From Shimia sp. SK013 (GTDB lineage Bacteria > Pseudomonadota > Alphaproteobacteria > Rhodobacterales > Rhodobacteraceae), in assembly GCF_001292625.1 (NCBI RefSeq), contig NZ_LAJH01000021.1:248001-312000 (forward strand): a stretch of 64,000 bases of DNA, in the 5' to 3' direction. A program made the position numbers and the translations under genes. This document shows positions 55,800 through 64,000 of this stretch, one piece after another; positions within the stretch are counted from its first letter, which is position 1; each line of letters starts with the position of its first letter. The notes beneath the pieces are model-generated. The model worked only from the letters and a program-made list of their open reading frames with translations. It did no database searches and had not been told where the DNA came from.

Positions 55800-58595
55800 A
55801 TGAGTTTTGGTAAAGGATGTCACCTGCATCTGATCGACGGATCGGCCTTTATCTTTCGGGCGTATCACGCGTTGCCGCCTTTGACGCGCAAATCCGATGG
55901 TTTGCCCATCGGTGCGGTCGCAGGGTTTTGCAATATGTTGCAGCGCTATGTCGAAGACAATGCCGGCCCTGATGCGCCGACGCATGTGGCGGTGATCTTT
56001 GACTATTCCGGCAAGTCGTTTCGCAACGAGATGTATGATCTGTACAAAGCCAACCGTCCACCCGCGCCGGAGGATCTGGTGCCGCAATTCCCGTTGACGC
56101 GGGATGCGACCCGCGCCTTCAACATTGCCTGCAAAGAGGTTGAAGGCTTTGAAGCGGATGACATCATCGCCACGCTTGCCGTTCAGGCGCGTGAGGCCGG
56201 TGGGCGCTGCACGATCATCAGTTCCGACAAAGACCTGATGCAGCTTGTTGGCGGCGGTGTCGAGATGCTGGATGCGATGAAGAACAAGCGTATCGACCGC
56301 GACGGGGTGCATGAGAAATTTGGCGTCGGACCGGAACGGGTTGTCGATGTGCAAGCGCTTGCGGGTGACAGTGTCGACAACGTACCTGGCGCGCCGGGCA
56401 TCGGGATCAAGACCGCCGCTTTGTTGATCAACGAATACGGCGATCTGGAAAGCCTTCTGGACCGCGCCGAAGAGATCAAGCAACCCAAGCGGCGACAGTC
56501 GCTGATCGACAATCGCGCGCAGATCGAATTGTCCAAAAAGCTGGTGCAGCTGGATGAGGGCATGCAGCTGGATTTCACAATCGATGATCTTGAGGTGCAA
56601 GACGCCGATGCCGACACGTTGTTGGGATTCCTGGCCGAGATGGAATTCCGCACCTTGGCCAAACGGGCTGCTGACAAGTTGGGCGTTGACGCGCCAGTGA
56701 TCGCAGAGCCTGTGGCGCAAGCATCTGTGGTTGCACAAGAAGAATCCGTGCCGATTGATGCTGCAAAATACGAATGGGTGCAGGACCGCGCGGCGTTGGA
56801 CCGCTGGATCGCGCAGATCATGAAGCGCGGCTATGTGGCGGTGGACACGGAAACCAATTCGCTGAACGAGATGGTGGCGGAGCTGGCGGGGATTTGTTTG
56901 TCGGTGGAGCCGGGCGAGGCGTGCTACATCCCTGTGGGCCACAAAAAAGGTGCCAGCGACGATCTGTTTGGAGGGGATGAGTTGCAGGCGGGGCAGATGC
57001 CTTTGCAAGAGGTACTGGATGCTTTGCAGCCGATGCTTGAGGATGCGTCCGTTCTGAAGATTTTCCAGAACGCGAAATATGACTGCAAGGTGTTTGCCAA
57101 CTATAACATCGCCGTCGCGCCGGTGGATGACACGATGTTGCTGAGTTATGCGCTGCACGCCGGTGAGCACAATCACGGGATGGACGCGCTCTCGGAGCGT
57201 TATCTTGGACATCAGCCGATCTCGATCAAAACGCTTTTGGGTACGGGCAAAAGTGCGATCACGTTTGACAAGGTGCCAATCGAAGATGCCGTGAAATATG
57301 CCGCCGAAGATGCGGATGTCACATTGCGTTTGTGGAAGATGTTCAGGCCAAAGCTGCACCAAAAACAGGTGACAACGGTCTATGAAACGCTGGAACGGCC
57401 TTTGGTGCCGGTATTGGCGCAGATGGAGCGGCATGGCATCAAGGTGGACCGTGATACGCTGAGCCGGATGTCCAACGCGTTTGCGCAGAAGATGGCCGGA
57501 TTGGAAGCGGAGATTCACGAGGCCGCCGGACGGTCGTTCAACGTTGGCAGTCCAAAACAGCTTGGCGAGATCCTGTTTGACGAGATGGCGTTGCCGGGCG
57601 GCAAGAAAGGCAAAACCGGGGCCTACGCCACGGGGGTTGATGTACTTGAGGATCTGGCGACCGAACACAGCTTGCCCGGGCTGGTGCTGGATTGGCGACA
57701 GCTGAGCAAGCTCAAGTCGACCTATACTGACGCGTTGCAGACCCATATCAACGCGGACACGGGTCGTGTGCATACGTCGTATGTGCAGACTGGCGCAAAC
57801 ACGGGGCGTTTGGCCTCGGCTGATCCGAACTTGCAAAACATTCCCGTGCGCTCTGAAGAGGGTCGGCGCATTCGCGAGGCCTTTGTGGCGGATGAGGGCA
57901 AGACGCTGATCTCGCTTGACTATTCACAGGTTGAGTTGCGAATTTTGGCGCATGTCGCGGAAATTGATGCCTTGAAGGCGGCGTTCCGTGAGGGACAGGA
58001 TATCCACGCCATGACCGCATCCGAGGTGTTTGGCGTGCCGATGGATGAGATGACCAGCGACGTGCGAAGCCGCGCGAAGGCGATCAACTTTGGAGTGATT
58101 TACGGCATTTCAGGCTTTGGACTGGCGCGCAATTTGCGCATTCCGCGCGGAGACGCGCAAGATTTCATCAACCGCTATTTTGAGCGCTTCCCCGGCATTC
58201 GGACCTATATGGACGACACCAAGGCCTTTGCCAAAGAGCACGGCTATGTGCAGACGCTGTTTGGTCGCAAAATCCACACGCCGGAGATCAACGCCAAGGG
58301 GCCGCGTGCGAGTTTTGCGTATCGAGCGGCGATCAACGCGCCGATCCAAGGCACGGCGGCCGATATCATCCGCCGCGCGATGGTGCGGATGCCTGATGCG
58401 ATCAAGGACCTGCCGGCCAAGATGCTGCTACAGGTGCATGATGAATTGATCTTTGAGGTTGAGGATGCCGCGGTTGATGAGACCATCGCTGTGGCGCGCG
58501 ACATAATGCAGGGCGCAGCCGAGCCGGCCGTAAAGCTGGACGTGCCGTTGATTGTGGATGCGGGACAGGGTGCGAATTGGGCCGAGGCGCATTAA
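55800..58595 (+). CDS. polA: DNA polymerase I
   Basis: 931 residues from ATG 55800 (AGGAG six bases upstream). Repair and Okazaki-fragment polymerase. Domain order: 5'-3' exonuclease (about 10-290, with I-D-G-S-A-F-I-F-R-A and E-A-D-D-I-I-A), 3'-5' exonuclease (about 350-535, V-A-V-D-T-E-T-N-S with the DxE pair intact), and the polymerase (about 560-931): motif A L-D-Y-S-Q-V-E-L-R, motif B R-S-R-A-K-A-I-N-F-G-V-I-Y-G, motif C Q-V-H-D-E. All catalytic residues are present, so proofreading should be active. Converges with the hydroxypyruvate-isomerase-like gene, five bases apart. Confidence 0.97.
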   Translation: MSFGKGCHLHLIDGSAFIFRAYHALPPLTRKSDGLPIGAVAGFCNMLQRYVEDNAGPDAPTHVAVIFDYSGKSFRNEMYDLYKANRPPAPEDLVPQFPLTRDATRAFNIACKEVEGFEADDIIATLAVQAREAGGRCTIISSDKDLMQLVGGGVEMLDAMKNKRIDRDGVHEKFGVGPERVVDVQALAGDSVDNVPGAPGIGIKTAALLINEYGDLESLLDRAEEIKQPKRRQSLIDNRAQIELSKKLVQLDEGMQLDFTIDDLEVQDADADTLLGFLAEMEFRTLAKRAADKLGVDAPVIAEPVAQASVVAQEESVPIDAAKYEWVQDRAALDRWIAQIMKRGYVAVDTETNSLNEMVAELAGICLSVEPGEACYIPVGHKKGASDDLFGGDELQAGQMPLQEVLDALQPMLEDASVLKIFQNAKYDCKVFANYNIAVAPVDDTMLLSYALHAGEHNHGMDALSERYLGHQPISIKTLLGTGKSAITFDKVPIEDAVKYAAEDADVTLRLWKMFRPKLHQKQVTTVYETLERPLVPVLAQMERHGIKVDRDTLSRMSNAFAQKMAGLEAEIHEAAGRSFNVGSPKQLGEILFDEMALPGGKKGKTGAYATGVDVLEDLATEHSLPGLVLDWRQLSKLKSTYTDALQTHINADTGRVHTSYVQTGANTGRLASADPNLQNIPVRSEEGRRIREAFVADEGKTLISLDYSQVELRILAHVAEIDALKAAFREGQDIHAMTASEVFGVPMDEMTSDVRSRAKAINFGVIYGISGFGLARNLRIPRGDAQDFINRYFERFPGIRTYMDDTKAFAKEHGYVQTLFGRKIHTPEINAKGPRASFAYRAAINAPIQGTAADIIRRAMVRMPDAIKDLPAKMLLQVHDELIFEVEDAAVDETIAVARDIMQGAAEPAVKLDVPLIVDAGQGANWAEAH

Positions 58596-58599
58596 GCGC

Positions 58600-59367
58600 C
58601 TAGGTTACCGAGCGTAGGGTCAACCATCCGAGGCCGCTTTCGGTTGTGCGACCTGAGGGGACATACTCTGCGCTGACGGCACCGTCGTAGCCGGTGTCGT
58701 CCAGCATCTTGAAGAACGCCGGAAAATCGAACGGGCCACCAGCGGGTTCGTGGCGGTCCGGGATGCCGCCGATTTGGATGTGTCCAACGCGGTGGCCGTG
58801 TTTGGCCCAGCACGCGGCCACATCACCGTGGATTTTGTATGCGTGATAGGTGTCGAATTGCAGGGCGAGGTTGGGGGCGGCGACTTCGTCTAGGATGTCG
58901 GCCGCGAGGTCAAAATCGTTGAGGAAATACCCCGGCATGTCGACGTCGTTGATCGGCTCAATGGTCAGTTTCTGTTTTTGAGCAACATCGCTGGCCCAGA
59001 GCAGGTTTTCAACGAATGTGCGGCGCGCTTCCGGACCGGTGGCCGGGCCTGCCATGATGTGTAAAAGCCGGGCTCCGAGCGTTTCTGCGTAGCGCAGCGC
59101 GCGTTTGAAATCGTGCCGGAACCGATCTTGGCATTCGGGTACGGCGGCAAAGCCGCGTGGGCCACCGGTGTAGTTGGGCGGTGGGCAGTTGATCAATTCG
59201 AGCGACAATGCATTGCGCGACAGAGCGGACTGAACATGCGGGGCGGGCAAGTCGTAGGGAAAGAGCACCTCCACGGCGCCAAATCCGGCGGCCCTGGCGG
59301 CGTCAAAACGGTCTAACTCCGGCAGCTCTTTAAAAAGGAGCGTCAGATTGGCGGCAAAATTGGGCAC
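58600..59367 (-). CDS. Hydroxypyruvate isomerase family protein (sugar-phosphate-isomerase-like TIM barrel)
   Basis: 255 residues, AP-endonuclease-2-like TIM barrel. Typical features: N-L-T-L-L-F at the start, F-G-A-V-E-V-L-F-P-Y, E-P-I-N at about 137, and metal ligands in L-Q-F-D-T-Y-H and H-I-Q-I-G. Family members (Hyi, OtnI) interconvert hydroxypyruvate and tartronate semialdehyde or 2-oxo-tetronate isomers. No glyoxylate or tetronate genes are adjacent, so the role is open. Confidence 0.88.
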   Translation of the reverse strand: MPNFAANLTLLFKELPELDRFDAARAAGFGAVEVLFPYDLPAPHVQSALSRNALSLELINCPPPNYTGGPRGFAAVPECQDRFRHDFKRALRYAETLGARLLHIMAGPATGPEARRTFVENLLWASDVAQKQKLTIEPINDVDMPGYFLNDFDLAADILDEVAAPNLALQFDTYHAYKIHGDVAACWAKHGHRVGHIQIGGIPDRHEPAGGPFDFPAFFKMLDDTGYDGAVSAEYVPSGRTTESGLGWLTLRSVT

Positions 59368-59552
59368 TTGTTAATCTCCTAAGTATTTCATAGCTCGGGA
59401 AAATCCGACCTGTCAAAGGTCGAGTGCGCTTGCATTCAGTTATTGTGAAAATTTGTTAATTCCACACCTGAGCTGCGGGAAATGCGGCCGCTCTTGTGGG
59501 AGATGCAAAAGGCTGCAAGATTTTGGATAGGGGTGAGGACAGGAGAGCGGCA

Positions 59553-60080
59553 ATGACGGACAGGGTGAACGAATTGGTGGCGCGGTTGCGAGGGGTGGCG
59601 AAATCCGAGACAGCGCGGGCGGATATCAAGGCGCTTCTGGAGGAGGCCGTGGCGGATCCTGTGGCGTTTGGCGACGCCCTTCCGACGTATGAAGAGGATG
59701 ACGTGATCCTGTTTGAGGACGAGACCGTGTCGATCTGGCATTGCCGGTTTCAACCGGGCAAGACGGTGCCGCCGCATGATCACAAGATGCTCGCGACGAT
59801 TGCGGTGTATCGCGGCGCGGAGCGCAACGATTTTTATGAACGTGGCACAGGCGGCGGTTTGCAGAAAAGCAGCGAAGTCAGGCTGGGCGCAGGCGATGTT
59901 TTCCAGATTGGGCCAAGCGCCATTCACGCCGTAGGCTGCGCCAGTCAGGAGCCATGTTGTGGCATTCACGTCTATCTTGGCGCATTGACCAAGGTGGATC
60001 GCTCGCTGTTTGACCTGAGCGATGGCGCTGCGCTGCGCTTTACCGATGAGAATTACTTACGGCTGGTTGCAGACGATTAA
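59553..60080 (+). CDS. Cupin-type metal-dependent protein (cysteine-dioxygenase-like fold)
   Basis: 175 residues from ATG 59553 (AGGAGAG upstream); an in-frame ATG at 59496 is less supported. The double-stranded beta-helix carries P-P-H-D-H-K-M near residue 72 and H-A-V-G near 130, a His set suited to one metal ion. It resembles small cysteine-dioxygenase-like enzymes; a thiol dioxygenase role is possible but unproved. Its last codons overlap the end of the converging DUF1285 gene by four bases. Confidence 0.75.
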   Translation: MTDRVNELVARLRGVAKSETARADIKALLEEAVADPVAFGDALPTYEEDDVILFEDETVSIWHCRFQPGKTVPPHDHKMLATIAVYRGAERNDFYERGTGGGLQKSSEVRLGAGDVFQIGPSAIHAVGCASQEPCCGIHVYLGALTKVDRSLFDLSDGAALRFTDENYLRLVADD

Positions 60081-60673
60081 GCGAGGTCTGAAGCCGGGAT
60101 CATCGGGAAGAAGACGCCGCCTGAGCGCACGCCGAACCAGTCTGTGCCGTCTATGAGCTGTTCTTCGCCAAGCTCAACCATTCGATAAAAAGTTTTGCGA
60201 TCAATCTTGGCCTCAAGATTGGCGCGGATCGTGACATAAGGCGCGGGGTCTTCGCCGTTGATGCCCACGCGGATCGGATTGTCCGGCCCTGCAGTGGCGG
60301 TTTCACCAATGTGGGTTTCAAAGGTCAGGGTTTGGTCTGCGCCACTGCCCGCGACAGTGAAATCCTGCGCCACAAAGGGGGCATCTTCGACGATGATGCC
60401 AACTTTCTCGACGGGCGTGACCAAAAAATAGGCGTCGCCGTCCTTGCGCAAAATCGAGCTGAAGAGTTTGACCATGGCGGGGCGGCTGATCGGGCCGCCT
60501 TCGTGAAACCAGGTGCCGTCGCGGGCAATTCGCATGTCGATATTGCCGCAAAACGGTGGGTTCCACAGGTGCACCGGCGCCGGGCCACGCTGTTTCACCG
60601 CCGCGGTTGCGGTGGCGGCAAGATCATTTACCGAGGGTTTCACGGGAAATTGTGCGCTCATTGTTTTTGCCAT
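60077..60673 (-). CDS. DUF1285 domain-containing protein
   Basis: About 198 residues. P-P-F-C-G-N-I-D-M-R-I-A-R-D-G-T-W-F-H-E-G-G-like wording and P-V-E-K-V-G-I, V-E-D-A-P-F mark DUF1285, a family of unknown function. The start is uncertain: ATG 60673 (M-A-K-T-M-S) is chosen, with ATG 60661 and 60706 as alternatives, none with a strong ribosome binding site. Divergent from the MoxR gene, 56 bases apart. Confidence 0.8.
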   Translation of the reverse strand: MAKTMSAQFPVKPSVNDLAATATAAVKQRGPAPVHLWNPPFCGNIDMRIARDGTWFHEGGPISRPAMVKLFSSILRKDGDAYFLVTPVEKVGIIVEDAPFVAQDFTVAGSGADQTLTFETHIGETATAGPDNPIRVGINGEDPAPYVTIRANLEAKIDRKTFYRMVELGEEQLIDGTDWFGVRSGGVFFPMIPASDLA

Positions 60674-60729
60674 TTCATCTGCGCGGGCTAAGGTCACTGT
60701 AAGCATATAGACCTGTCAGGAGAAATGTC

Positions 60730-61737
60730 ATGAGTGAAGACGCCGATCTGGTCGTGGAAATCGAAGCGCTGGGTGAAAAACTGGCGGCCGCCAAGGCGGC
60801 GATTACACGGCGATTTGTCGGGCAGGAGAGGGTTGTCGACTTGACGCTGTCGTCCCTTTTGTGCGGCGGACACGCTTTGCTTATTGGTCTTCCGGGGCTT
60901 GGCAAGACGCTTTTGGTGGACACGTTGTCCACCGTTATGGGCTTGAACGGCAACCGCGTACAATTCACGCCGGACCTGATGCCCGCCGATATTCTTGGTT
61001 CCGAGGTTTTGGAGAAAGGCAAAGGCGGCACGCGCGAATTTCGATTCGTCCCGGGGCCGATTTTTTGCCAACTCTTGATGGCGGATGAGATCAACCGCGC
61101 CAGCCCGCGCACACAATCCGCGCTTTTGCAGGCGATGCAGGAGAAGCAGGTGACCGTGGCCGGCGAAGATCGACCGCTGGATGCGCCATTTCATGTGCTT
61201 GCGACGCAGAACCCGATTGAGCAGGAAGGCACCTATCCGCTGCCTGAGGCGCAGTTGGACCGGTTTCTGGTGCAGATCGACGTGCCGTATCCTGACCGCG
61301 ACACCGAGCGCGACATTCTTTTGGCAACCACGGGTGTGCAGGAAGACGAGGCGCATCAGGTGTTCACTGGCGAGGAATTGATCGCGGCGCAGACATTGCT
61401 GCGCCGGATGCCGGTGGGCGAGAGTGTGATGGAATTGATCCTTGATCTGGTGCGGGCCTGCCGACCCGATGATCCGAGCGCCAGCGAAGCGGTGCGCGAT
61501 CATGTGAGCTGGGGGCCAGGGCCGCGTGCGGCGCAGGCCTTGATGATGACCGTGCGGGCGCAAGCCTTGTTGCATGGACGTTTGGCACCCAATGCACAGG
61601 ACGTTGTCGACATGGCGGGTCCGGTGCTGAGCCACCGGATGGCGCTGACGTTTGCGGCGCGGGCGCGCGGCGAGTCGTTGGCCGGTTTGATCGAAGAAAC
61701 AGTGCGTCGGTTTGACAGCGTAGGAGCTGCCGCGTGA
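60730..61737 (+). CDS. MoxR family AAA+ ATPase
   Basis: 335 residues; CAGGAG shortly before the ATG. Walker A G-L-P-G-L-G-K-T, Walker B L-M-A-D-E-I-N-R-A, sensor and arginine-finger motifs of the MoxR/RavA group, and the C-terminal lid. MoxR ATPases act as chaperones for von Willebrand-factor-A-domain proteins, often for metalloenzyme or envelope assembly. First gene of an operon with a DUF58 gene and a BatA-type membrane protein gene, overlapping the next gene by four bases. Confidence 0.95.
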   Translation: MSEDADLVVEIEALGEKLAAAKAAITRRFVGQERVVDLTLSSLLCGGHALLIGLPGLGKTLLVDTLSTVMGLNGNRVQFTPDLMPADILGSEVLEKGKGGTREFRFVPGPIFCQLLMADEINRASPRTQSALLQAMQEKQVTVAGEDRPLDAPFHVLATQNPIEQEGTYPLPEAQLDRFLVQIDVPYPDRDTERDILLATTGVQEDEAHQVFTGEELIAAQTLLRRMPVGESVMELILDLVRACRPDDPSASEAVRDHVSWGPGPRAAQALMMTVRAQALLHGRLAPNAQDVVDMAGPVLSHRMALTFAARARGESLAGLIEETVRRFDSVGAAA

Positions 61738-62606
61738 GCCAAAACGCCCATCTGCGCAGCAAAGCTGAGGCGGAGGCAGCACGCCTGCCGCCCCTGTTGG
61801 CGCAGGCGGAGCATTTGGCCGGCACGGTTTTGTTGGGCGAGCACGGGCGACGGCGGTCGGGGCTGGGCGACGATTTCTGGCAATACCGACCCGTGCAACC
61901 CGGCGACAGTTTGCGAATGATTGACTGGCGGCGGTCAGCCAAATCGGACGCGCAATTTGTGCGCCAACGCGAATGGCAAGTGGCGCAGTCGGTGATGCTT
62001 TGGGTGGATGCGGCACCCTCGATGCGGTTTGCCAGCGTCAAAGATGGTGTCACCAAACGAGACCGCGCGCGTGTTCTGGCGCTGGCGGTGGCGATTTTGC
62101 TGATCCGCAGCGGCGAACGGGTTGGCCTGACGGGCACACTTTTGCCGCCACGACGTGGTGAGGGGCAGATTCTGCGCCTGACTGAGATGTTTATGCGTGA
62201 TGAGGACGGCGATTACGGCACGCCGGAAACCAAGGCCATGTTGCCCCACGCGCGGGCGTTGTTTGTGTCCGATTTCATGGGCGACTTTGACGCGTTTTCC
62301 GAAGCGCTGACCAAGGCTGCGGATCGCGGGGTGCGCGGCGTTTGTTATCAGGTGCTTGATCCGGCTGAGGAAGATTTCCCGTATCGGGGGCGGGCCATAT
62401 TTGAAAGCATGGGTGGCACGTTGGCCCATGAAACCAAGAAGGCTGACGATTTGCGGCAGCGTTATATTGACCGGTTGGCGGAGCGGCGGGAGGCTTTGCG
62501 CCATCTGTGTCGGGTGACGGGTTGGCAATATGGCACGCATCACACCGGTGACAGTGCGCAGGCGGCGTTGTTGTGGTTGCATCGGGCGTTGGAGAACCGT
62601 GGATGA
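61734..62606 (+). CDS. DUF58 domain-containing protein
   Basis: 290 residues. The DUF58 signature is R-R-S-G-L-G-D-D-F-W-Q-Y-R-P near residue 40 and D-W-R-R-S-A-K-S-D near 65, in a VWA-like fold. Proteins of this family are regular partners of MoxR ATPases. No membrane segment is obvious. Translationally coupled to both neighbours (four-base overlaps at 61734 and 62603). Confidence 0.9.
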   Translation: MSQNAHLRSKAEAEAARLPPLLAQAEHLAGTVLLGEHGRRRSGLGDDFWQYRPVQPGDSLRMIDWRRSAKSDAQFVRQREWQVAQSVMLWVDAAPSMRFASVKDGVTKRDRARVLALAVAILLIRSGERVGLTGTLLPPRRGEGQILRLTEMFMRDEDGDYGTPETKAMLPHARALFVSDFMGDFDAFSEALTKAADRGVRGVCYQVLDPAEEDFPYRGRAIFESMGGTLAHETKKADDLRQRYIDRLAERREALRHLCRVTGWQYGTHHTGDSAQAALLWLHRALENRG

Positions 62607-64000
62607 TGTTTGGTCTCGCCATAGGGTTCACAACGCCGATTTTGTTGGCGGCATTGGTGGTTTTGCCGATCCTGTGGCTGATTTTGCGGGCCATTCCGCC
62701 TGCGCCGGTGAAGCGCCGGTTTCCTGGCGTTGTGCTGTTATTGGGGCTGAGCGACGACGACACCGTGACGGATCGCACGCCGTGGTGGCTGTTGGTGCTG
62801 CGCATGTTGGCGCTGGCGGCTGTGATCATCGGATTGGCTGGCCCCTTGCTAAACCCGCAGGATCGCGAAGAGGGGCGCGGGCCGTTGTTGGTCCTGATGG
62901 ATGGCAGCTGGGCTTCGGCAAGCGATTGGGATGCGCGGCGCGCGATGGTGGACGCGTTGCTGGATGAAGCGGCGCGCGACGGACGCGTGGTGGCTTTGCA
63001 GCGGTTGAGCGCGCCGGAGGAATTGCGGTTTGCGCAAGCCGACGTTTGGAAGGCGCGCATGGCGGGCGTTCTGCCAGCGCCTTGGGCGGCAGATGTGGAG
63101 ACCCACACAGGATTTGCAGACTCGCTTGGCGATCAGGCGTTTGACACCATTTGGCTGTCCGATGGATTGGATCGCGAAGGACGCGACGACGTCTTGGAGG
63201 CCTTGCAGGCGCGTGGCGATGTGCGTGTGGTGCAGACCGGGCGTGGGGCTTTGGCGCTGGCACCGCCACGATATGAGGATGGCAAAGTCATCCTGACCGC
63301 CAAGCGCACGCAGGCGGCGTTGCAACGCGAGATCACTGTGCAGGCCATTGGGCTTGATCCGGCGGGCACCGAGCGGGTGTTGGCGGCGTTGCCTTTAACG
63401 TTTGAGGCAGGAGATGCGGAGGCCGAGGTCGCGCTGTCGCTGCCAAGTGAACTGCGGGCACGGGTGACACGGTTTGAGATTGCGGGGCTGCGTTCGGCCG
63501 GCGCGGTGAGTTTGAGTGACGACAGCCTGCGCCGCCGCGAGGTGGCTTTGATTGCAGGGCGTGAGGATCGCGAAGGTCTGCAGCTTTTGTCGCCGCTGCA
63601 TTATCTACGGCAGGCTTTGGAGCCGACGGCCGATGTGTTGGAAGGCGCGTTGACGGATATTCTGCCGGCCAATCCCGATGTGGTCGTGCTGGCGGATGTG
63701 GCGGTTTTGTCTGAGGGCGAGACAGCGGCGATGCTGGACTGGCTGGATCAGGGCGGTTTGCTGTTGCGGTTTGCCGGACCAAAACTGGCGGCGAGCGAGG
63801 TCAGCCGGTCCGAGGAAGACCCGTTGATGCCGGTGCGGTTGCGCGCGGGTGGGCGCAGCATTGGCGGCGCGATGAGTTGGGGGGAACCCAAGTCGCTGGC
63901 GCCGTTTGATGTGGACAGCCCGTTTTACGGACTTTCCGTGCCGGATGAAGTCACAGTCACGGCGCAGGTCATGGCACAGCCGGATCCAACCTTGGCGGAT
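62603..64000 (+). CDS. BatA/VWA-type membrane protein, DUF4159-like (5' part)
   Basis: The gene runs off the right edge; 466 codons are visible without a stop. Two N-terminal membrane helices (about 7-31 and 65-85) with the BatA-like P-P-A-P-V-K-R-R-F-P-G between them. A VWA-like domain follows from about residue 95; its metal-site loop reads L-M-D-G-S-W-A-S, where D-x-S-x-S is expected. The remaining visible part is an extracytoplasmic or periplasmic region. In related clusters the full protein has about 900 residues with a C-terminal DUF4159 domain; that part is not in view. Probably acts with the MoxR ATPase in envelope assembly. Confidence 0.85.
   Translation, partial: MMFGLAIGFTTPILLAALVVLPILWLILRAIPPAPVKRRFPGVVLLLGLSDDDTVTDRTPWWLLVLRMLALAAVIIGLAGPLLNPQDREEGRGPLLVLMDGSWASASDWDARRAMVDALLDEAARDGRVVALQRLSAPEELRFAQADVWKARMAGVLPAPWAADVETHTGFADSLGDQAFDTIWLSDGLDREGRDDVLEALQARGDVRVVQTGRGALALAPPRYEDGKVILTAKRTQAALQREITVQAIGLDPAGTERVLAALPLTFEAGDAEAEVALSLPSELRARVTRFEIAGLRSAGAVSLSDDSLRRREVALIAGREDREGLQLLSPLHYLRQALEPTADVLEGALTDILPANPDVVVLADVAVLSEGETAAMLDWLDQGGLLLRFAGPKLAASEVSRSEEDPLMPVRLRAGGRSIGGAMSWGEPKSLAPFDVDSPFYGLSVPDEVTVTAQVMAQPDPTLAD

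Overview
The window looks like a chromosomal segment of a marine alphaproteobacterium of the Roseobacter group (Rhodobacterales). Basis: the protein families and their neighbourhoods (Hint-domain protein, DUF1643, DUF1674, DUF1285, DUF3035 and DUF3775 proteins, a deoC/ALDH16 pair, a saccharopine dehydrogenase pair, a glycine-betaine-type ABC transporter with an unusually long permease), the high G+C third-position codon use, and GGAG-type ribosome binding sites. This is recognition from sequence only; no database search was run. No rRNA, tRNA, CRISPR array, prophage or intact insertion sequence was seen.

Layout. 1-3.6 kb: end of a taurine/sulfonate-type ABC permease, a small hypothetical gene, an aldehyde dehydrogenase (minus strand) and a 1-Cys peroxiredoxin. 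3.6-8.3 kb: signalling, with a small secreted or membrane-anchored protein translationally coupled to a six-helix chemoreceptor, then a three-PAS hybrid histidine kinase. 8.6-17.7 kb: the translation and RNA-processing cluster rbfA-truB-rpsO-pnp on the minus strand, interrupted by accessory genes (phosphodiester glycosidase, DUF1643, RTX-like calcium-binding protein, LysE exporter, SGNH lipoprotein), with dapB divergent from rbfA. 17.9-22 kb: a betaine/choline-type ABC importer whose permease carries two fused transmembrane modules. 22-31.2 kb: DUF1674, rsmB, heparinase-like protein, purH, lspA, DUF3035 lipoprotein and two M16 proteases, one active-looking and one lacking the zinc motif.

31.3-40.5 kb: deoC with a double-domain ALDH16 (deoxynucleoside catabolism), a sitABCD-type Mn/Fe/Zn importer behind a palindromic promoter-operator, and a SulP anion transporter. 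40.8-45.8 kb: a fused hydantoinase/oxoprolinase convergent with a class III aminotransferase. 45.9-50.6 kb: mutL, rmuC, a methyltransferase, then a partly deleted second copy of the rmuC 3' end, and a DUF3775 gene. 50.9-55.5 kb: Hint-domain protein, a TetR regulator and flavodoxin-fold reductase separated by three near-identical palindromes, and the two saccharopine dehydrogenases. 55.8-64 kb: polA, a hydroxypyruvate-isomerase-like protein, a cupin, DUF1285, and a MoxR/DUF58/BatA-type operon that runs off the right edge.

Most of the window is ordinary core and catabolic chromosome. The strongest oddities are the mosaic rmuC remnant with a methyltransferase between the copies, the helically phased triple operator, the metal permease with a C-terminal regulatory-looking extension, the fused betaine-type permease, and the chemoreceptor coupled to a small exported protein. 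No wholly new system is evident.
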